From NCBI GenBank assembly GCA_018725205.1, contig QLUB01000101.1, positions 1-6,153 on the forward strand: a stretch of 6,153 nucleotides of DNA. The letters run 5' to 3'. Below are positions 5,287 through 6,153 of the stretch, in pieces. The first letter of the stretch is position 1, and every line of letters starts with the position of its first letter. The translations under genes were made by a program, and so were the position numbers. This DNA is from a candidate division NPL-UPA2 bacterium (lineage in GTDB: Bacteria > Bacillota > UBA994). The notes under the pieces are model-generated. The model had not been told where the DNA came from, ran no database searches, and saw only the letters and a list, made by a program, of their open reading frames with translations.

Positions 5287-5575
5287 CCTTTTTTGCCTCC
5301 TCACTGCTGCCCGCCGCAATGCTCCCTAGTGTAATGGGTCGCGTGGGAGGACGATAGGTACCGGGGAGCTGGTGTTTGAGCGGCGTTCCGGCCGCCTGCA
5401 ATTCCCGCTGCACTAGGGAGCGACACGTTTTTCCCTGACATGGACCCATGCCTAAGCGCGCAATCCGCCTAAGCTCGTCTAGCGTGCGGTACCCTTTGCT
5501 GATGAGTTTTTTTACATCAGCTAAGGTCAGGTCTTCGCATCGACACACGATGATGTCCTTGTCTTGCTCACTCAC
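5276..5575 (-). CDS. BFD-like [2Fe-2S] subunit of the dehydrogenase complex (PdhX-like)
   Basis: A 99-residue protein with the BFD-type four-cysteine arrangement: Cys11-x-Cys13 (VCRCED) and Cys46-x4-Cys51 (GMGPCQGKTC), which binds one [2Fe-2S] cluster. The helical segment TLADVKKLISKGYRTLDELRR between them is usual for the fold. The C-terminal tail has RPPTRPITLGSIA (75-87), a sequence seen in HcnA/opine oxidase-type small subunits or domains. Its role is electron relay between flavin and [4Fe-4S] subunits. The GTG at 5575 lies 8 nt after AGGAGG, so it is preferred over GTG at 5584, which lies against that site. It overlaps the preceding gene by 8 nt (GTGAGTGA) and the following FAD gene by 11 nt. 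Confidence 0.93.
   Translation of the reverse strand: MSEQDKDIIVCRCEDLTLADVKKLISKGYRTLDELRRIARLGMGPCQGKTCRSLVQRELQAAGTPLKHQLPGTYRPPTRPITLGSIAAGSSEEAKKDAQ
5296..5302 (-). promoter_or_regulatory. Ribosome binding site of the FAD dehydrogenase gene
   Basis: GAGGAGG on the minus strand lies 9 nt before the ATG at 5286. It lies inside the 3' end of the [2Fe-2S] gene and rules against in-frame starts further upstream. Confidence 0.75.
5321..5421. repeat. 11-bp perfect inverted repeat within the [2Fe-2S] gene
   Basis: GCTCCCTAGTG at 5321-5331 is the exact reverse complement of CACTAGGGAGC at 5411-5421, with 79 bp between. The arms bracket the linker between the BFD domain and the C-terminal tail. 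The downstream mRNA arm lies about 20 nt before the FAD gene's ribosome binding site. With this spacing a chance match in a window of this size is not negligible. Confidence 0.5.
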
Positions 5576-6077
5576 CGGCTGCACCTCCTAGGATGAAAAA
5601 CCGAACCTCTCGCGCCAGTTCCTTGGGGACTGCCAGGTGTACTACTGCTGTGCGGTCAAAACTCGGCGGATTCTGCACCCTCACTACGCGCCCCACACCT
5701 ACCTCTTGCCCGGCCCGGTTAAGCGCCTTCACCACATCCCCGGCTTTGGGCAGCGGCACAAATTCATATGGCAATTTCAGGAGTGCCTCAGTGGGGCTGT
5801 AGTTCTCCTCGATAACGAAGATGGCTAGTCCCGGGCAACCGGCTACGCATATAGCGCAGCCGTTGCATAACTCCCAGTCGATGACCGGTAAGTCATTGAT
5901 GTCGTGAAACGCCCTTATAGCGTGTCGCGGGCAACAAGTGGCGCAAGGATTGCAGGGGATGTTTTGGAAGCACTCTAATACCGCTACCGCCCCCTTAGCC
6001 AAACGCTCCTTAGCCGGGTACACAGAGTCGAGGTCGCCTTCGTCGGGTACGCCTGTGCGCTTAAGCTCTTTCTCCAT
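5568..6077 (-). CDS. Ferredoxin-like 2[4Fe-4S] subunit of the dehydrogenase complex (PdhF-like)
   Basis: A 169-residue iron-sulfur protein. The second cluster motif is classical: Cys71, 74, 77 and Cys81-Pro. The first is non-classical: Cys36 in ECFQNIPC, then Cys42, 45 and Cys49-Pro, with an extra Cys48. Residues about 98-160 form a small strand-rich domain with NPPSFDRTAVVHLAVPKELA at 136-155. This architecture accompanies FAD-dependent dehydrogenase subunits of the proline dehydrogenase type and should carry electrons out of the complex. The ATG at 6077 is chosen for the GAGG site 8 nt upstream; ATG at 6083 and GTG at 6086 are also in frame. It overlaps the next gene by 8 nt and is the first complete gene of the operon in this window. 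Confidence 0.9.
   Translation of the reverse strand: MEKELKRTGVPDEGDLDSVYPAKERLAKGAVAVLECFQNIPCNPCATCCPRHAIRAFHDINDLPVIDWELCNGCAICVAGCPGLAIFVIEENYSPTEALLKLPYEFVPLPKAGDVVKALNRAGQEVGVGRVVRVQNPPSFDRTAVVHLAVPKELAREVRFFILGGAAGE
5584..5589 (-). promoter_or_regulatory. Ribosome binding site that sets the GTG start of the [2Fe-2S] gene
   Basis: AGGAGG on the minus strand lies 8 nt before the GTG at 5575. The competing GTG at 5584 overlaps this site and cannot use it. Confidence 0.75.
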
Positions 6078-6153
6078 GGTCATCACCTCGCCTTACCGTT
6101 CCTCCATACCTACACAAAGCTAACTACAGGTAGCTTGCTGCTGGATTCCTGCT
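6078..6153 (-). other. Upstream edge region: no assignable gene; short inverted repeat
   Basis: All three minus-strand frames meet a stop between the right edge and the [4Fe-4S] gene start, so any upstream gene must end here. A 6-bp inverted repeat, AAGCTA (6117-6122) and TAGCTT (6131-6136), could form a small hairpin but lacks a T-run. A weak GAGG ribosome binding site lies at 6086-6089. No convincing promoter was seen, which is compatible with the operon continuing upstream to a larger subunit gene. That gene cannot be confirmed here. Confidence 0.4.

Noticed and set aside
5498..5521. A7 run in the loop of a 7-bp inverted repeat, in a phase that could allow -1 frameshifting
   Set aside because: The A-run is in the loop, not upstream of a stimulatory structure, and the -1 frame would stop after about a dozen codons; the normal frame gives a complete BFD domain.

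Overview
The window reads as part of an anaerobic, probably spore-forming Bacillota (Clostridia-like) chromosome. The support is: strong GGAGG-type ribosome binding sites close to starts, frequent GTG/TTG starts, a clostridial-type 2[4Fe-4S] ferredoxin, a PdaB-like polysaccharide deacetylase, a threonine/serine exporter split into two genes, and an oxygen-independent flavin/iron-sulfur amine dehydrogenase operon. GC is in the mid-fifties percent by eye. No rRNA, tRNA, CRISPR array, insertion sequence or phage gene is visible.

Layout. (1) Left edge, minus strand: only the first codons of a gene running off the window, but with a near-consensus promoter and a perfect 12-bp palindrome between its boxes. 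(2) 79-345, minus: a 55-residue ferredoxin started by TTG, with its own promoter and a probable hairpin terminator. (3) 359-1909, minus: a 516-residue HEAT-like helical repeat protein of unknown function, upstream of and co-directional with the ferredoxin. (4) 2087-4132, plus: a two-gene exporter (DUF1212 + DUF3815 types, ATGA overlap), then a membrane-anchored PdaB-like deacetylase. The deacetylase gene contains a striking perfect 15-bp inverted repeat over its first catalytic motif. (5) 4129-6077, minus: three translationally overlapping genes for a ferredoxin-like [4Fe-4S] subunit, a BFD-like [2Fe-2S] subunit and a FAD-dependent dehydrogenase. Their order matches the F-X-B part of the dye-linked L-proline dehydrogenase (PdhA-F-X-B) clusters of Thermococcales and the related HcnABC/opine oxidase complexes. 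The large FAD/NAD(P)H subunit, if present, lies beyond the right edge.

How they may fit together. The operon at the right should move electrons from an amino or imino acid substrate through FAD, [2Fe-2S] and two [4Fe-4S] clusters to a soluble carrier. The small ferredoxin at the left is a possible but unproven carrier. The exporter pair would move small amino or organic acids out of the cell. The deacetylase probably acts on peptidoglycan or spore cortex outside the membrane. The deacetylase and FAD genes converge with overlapping stop codons. The best candidates for something not already described are the intragenic 15-bp palindrome, the HEAT-like protein with its non-repeat central domain, and the palindrome-bearing promoter at the left edge.
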